Assembly: GCA_023266695.1 (NCBI GenBank)
Contig: JAHFPO010000046.1
Span: 1-14,969, forward strand
DNA length: 14,969 nt
Direction: 5' to 3'
Source: Hyphomicrobiales bacterium
Lineage (GTDB): Bacteria; Pseudomonadota; Alphaproteobacteria; Rhizobiales; Xanthobacteraceae
In this document: positions 13,970 to 14,969 of the stretch, in pieces
How the letters are laid out: every line of letters begins with the position of its first letter
How positions within the stretch are numbered: the first letter of the stretch is position 1
Notes under the pieces: generated by a model
What the model saw: only the letters and a program-made list of their open reading frames with translations
The model's database searches: none
Told to the model about the DNA's origin: nothing
Program-made: the position numbers and the translations under genes

Positions 13970-14218
13970 ATGATGAAGACCAAGGCGTTCGCGATCGACA
14001 AAATCTATGTGCCGGCGGCCCGCCGCAAGACGCTCAGGCCCGAGACCGTGCGCGAAATCGCCGAGAGCATTTTGGCCAACGGCCTAGAGACCCCGATCCT
14101 GGTGCGCGCTGACGGCGAGCGCTTCGTGCTGGTGGAGGGCCTGCACCGGCTGGAGGCGTGCAAGGAACTGGGCGAGAAGACGATCGTGGGATTGCTGGTG
14201 CAGGCGAGGAGGCATTAG
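13970..14218 (+). CDS. Short stand-alone ParB/Srx-like domain protein
   Basis: An 82-aa protein (81 if the second ATG is used). It shows the ParB/sulfiredoxin core: VREIAESILANGLETPILVR followed by FVLVEGLHRLEACKEL, where EGLHRLEA takes the place of the G-x-R/H-R-x-x-A nucleotide-contact motif of ParB-N domains. The usual DNA-binding helix-turn-helix and dimerisation parts of chromosomal ParB are absent and the ORF ends right after the domain, so this is either a member of the small single-domain ParB-like group or the remaining front part of a longer gene. The ribosome site is poor (AAGGAAG ~14 nt upstream). It follows repeat DNA and converges on the cupin gene with a 53-bp gap. Function unknown. 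Confidence 0.7.
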   Translation: MMKTKAFAIDKIYVPAARRKTLRPETVREIAESILANGLETPILVRADGERFVLVEGLHRLEACKELGEKTIVGLLVQARRH

Positions 14219-14271
14219 GATCGAGGCTGCCGGGCGAGATCGCGGTTTCCGGCTTGAGCGCGCGGCCCCCG

Positions 14272-14679
14272 TCAGCCGCCGGCCTTCGCCCCATAGTCAG
14301 CGTCGGTCACCGGCTCCATCCACTCGACAAACTTGCCGTCCAGCGCTTCCACCATGGAGACGTGGGCCATGGCGGCGTTGGGCGCGGCGCCGTGCCAGTG
14401 CTTTTCGCCCGGCGGAATCCATACGGTGTCGCCGGCGCGGATCTCGCGCACCGGCCCGCCCTTCGCCTGCACCCGCCCGACGCCCGAAAGCACATAGAGC
14501 GTCTGGCCGAGCGGGTGGGTGTGCCAGTGGGTGCGCGCACCCGGCCCGAAGGAGACGCGGTTGGTGCGCAGCCGCGCCGGCTCGGGCGCCTCGATGATCT
14601 GCTCGTGCCAGACCGTGCCGGTGAAGGACTCCTTCGGCCCGAGCTTCGTTGGCCGCGATCCGCCTTGATGGATGTCCAT
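14272..14679 (-). CDS. Single-domain cupin, similar to cupin hydroxynitrile lyases
   Basis: A 135-aa one-domain cupin. The metal-binding motif 1 is GARTHWHTHPLGQTLYVLSG and motif 2 is GDTVWIPPGEKHWHG. His53, His55, Gln59 and His94 form the expected site and fall at the same residue numbers that I recall for the manganese cupin hydroxynitrile lyase of Granulicella; FTGTV, HTHPLGQ, GEKHWHGAAP and the WMEPVTD C-terminus also resemble that protein. Those enzymes cleave cyanohydrins, but most relatives are uncharacterised, so the substrate here is open. The start ATG at 14679 has GGAG 9 nt upstream. It is convergent with the ParB-like gene and divergent from the binding-protein gene, so it is probably transcribed alone. 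Confidence 0.85.
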   Translation of the reverse strand: MDIHQGGSRPTKLGPKESFTGTVWHEQIIEAPEPARLRTNRVSFGPGARTHWHTHPLGQTLYVLSGVGRVQAKGGPVREIRAGDTVWIPPGEKHWHGAAPNAAMAHVSMVEALDGKFVEWMEPVTDADYGAKAGG

Positions 14680-14781
14680 GGCTGCTCCGTTTGCGTTGCT
14701 TTGATGGTAGCGGAAATCGCGACGGCCGGGACAGGGCCCGTCTGTTCGTCATAGACTAGAAAAGCTCCCGGGAGAAAGGCG

Positions 14782-14969
14782 ATGTCTCACCGCTCCAGAC
14801 AATATCTCTGCGCTGCCGCCGTGGCGGCCGCGCTGGCCGCGCTCGCGGCGCCCGCCTTCGCGGCGCCGGCGCCGCAACAAGTCACGCCGCAGCTCATCGA
14901 AGCCGCCAAGCAAGAGGGCAAGGTCGTGTTCTACACCGCGAGCGATCTCGCGGTGGCGGAGAAAGTCGC
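14782..14969 (+). CDS. Extracellular solute-binding protein of an ABC transporter, N-terminal part
   Basis: Sixty-two codons are visible before the window ends. A signal peptide is clear: basic MSHRSRQ, an Ala-rich hydrophobic core to about residue 26 and an AFA-AP cleavage site near residue 27. The mature start LIEAAKQEGKVVFYTASDLAVAEKV is the typical opening of the Fe3+/AfuA-type binding-protein family, whose members bind iron or small organic solutes and hand them to an ABC permease that should lie downstream. The start ATG at 14782 is preceded by GGGAGAAAGG. Ligand cannot be judged from this part. Confidence 0.8.
   Translation, partial: MSHRSRQYLCAAAVAAALAALAAPAFAAPAPQQVTPQLIEAAKQEGKVVFYTASDLAVAEKV

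Overview
The window looks like chromosomal DNA of a GC-rich alphaproteobacterium, most likely Rhizobiales of the Bradyrhizobium/Xanthobacteraceae type. The reasons are the GC-rich third codon positions, three solute-binding proteins of which two are Bug/TctC type, Rhizobiales-like oxc and frc proteins, and intergenic palindromic repeats of the kinds scattered through those genomes (GTCATCC..GGATGAC, GTCAT..CCGGGCTTGTCCCGG, CCCTCTCCCC..GGGGAGAGG). This placement is inference from sequence character, without any database search.

Region 1 (2-424) is the 3' end of a plus-strand TctC-type binding protein. It converges on a long minus-strand run of genes.

Region 2 (560-10795, all minus strand) is the core. 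In transcription order it holds a tripartite tricarboxylate-type transporter (tctC, tctB, tctA), a GntR/FCD regulator, oxalyl-CoA decarboxylase (oxc), a 53-codon chimeric frc fragment, full-length formyl-CoA transferase (frc), a formyltransferase-fold protein resembling the 10-formyl-THF hydrolase domain of ALDH1L1, and formate-THF ligase (fhs). Read as a pathway, a dicarboxylate, probably oxalate, is imported. Frc activates it by CoA exchange with formyl-CoA, and Oxc decarboxylates oxalyl-CoA to formyl-CoA. The released formate enters the folate C1 pool through Fhs. No formate dehydrogenase is present in the window, so the visible layout favours C1 assimilation. Candidate promoters precede tctC and gntR. 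Both carry related GTATAC/CTTATAC-type motifs at the expected start point, possible operators for the GntR protein. A strong stem-loop separates tctC from tctB.

Region 3 (11156-14218, plus strand) starts with an M24 (aminopeptidase P/creatinase-fold) protein divergent from tctC, in which one metal-binding Asp is replaced by Cys. It continues with three small accessory genes: a 77-aa membrane protein, a 223-aa multi-pass membrane protein and an 82-aa ParB/Srx-like domain. These are separated by repeat islands. The last ~45 bp of the M24 gene recurs as degenerate copies after the 77-aa and 223-aa genes, which suggests stepwise insertion or duplication at that gene's 3' end.

Region 4 (14272-14969) holds a minus-strand single-domain cupin resembling cupin hydroxynitrile lyases, and the start of a divergent secreted solute-binding protein cut by the window edge. 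No tRNA, rRNA, CRISPR array, transposase or integrase was seen.
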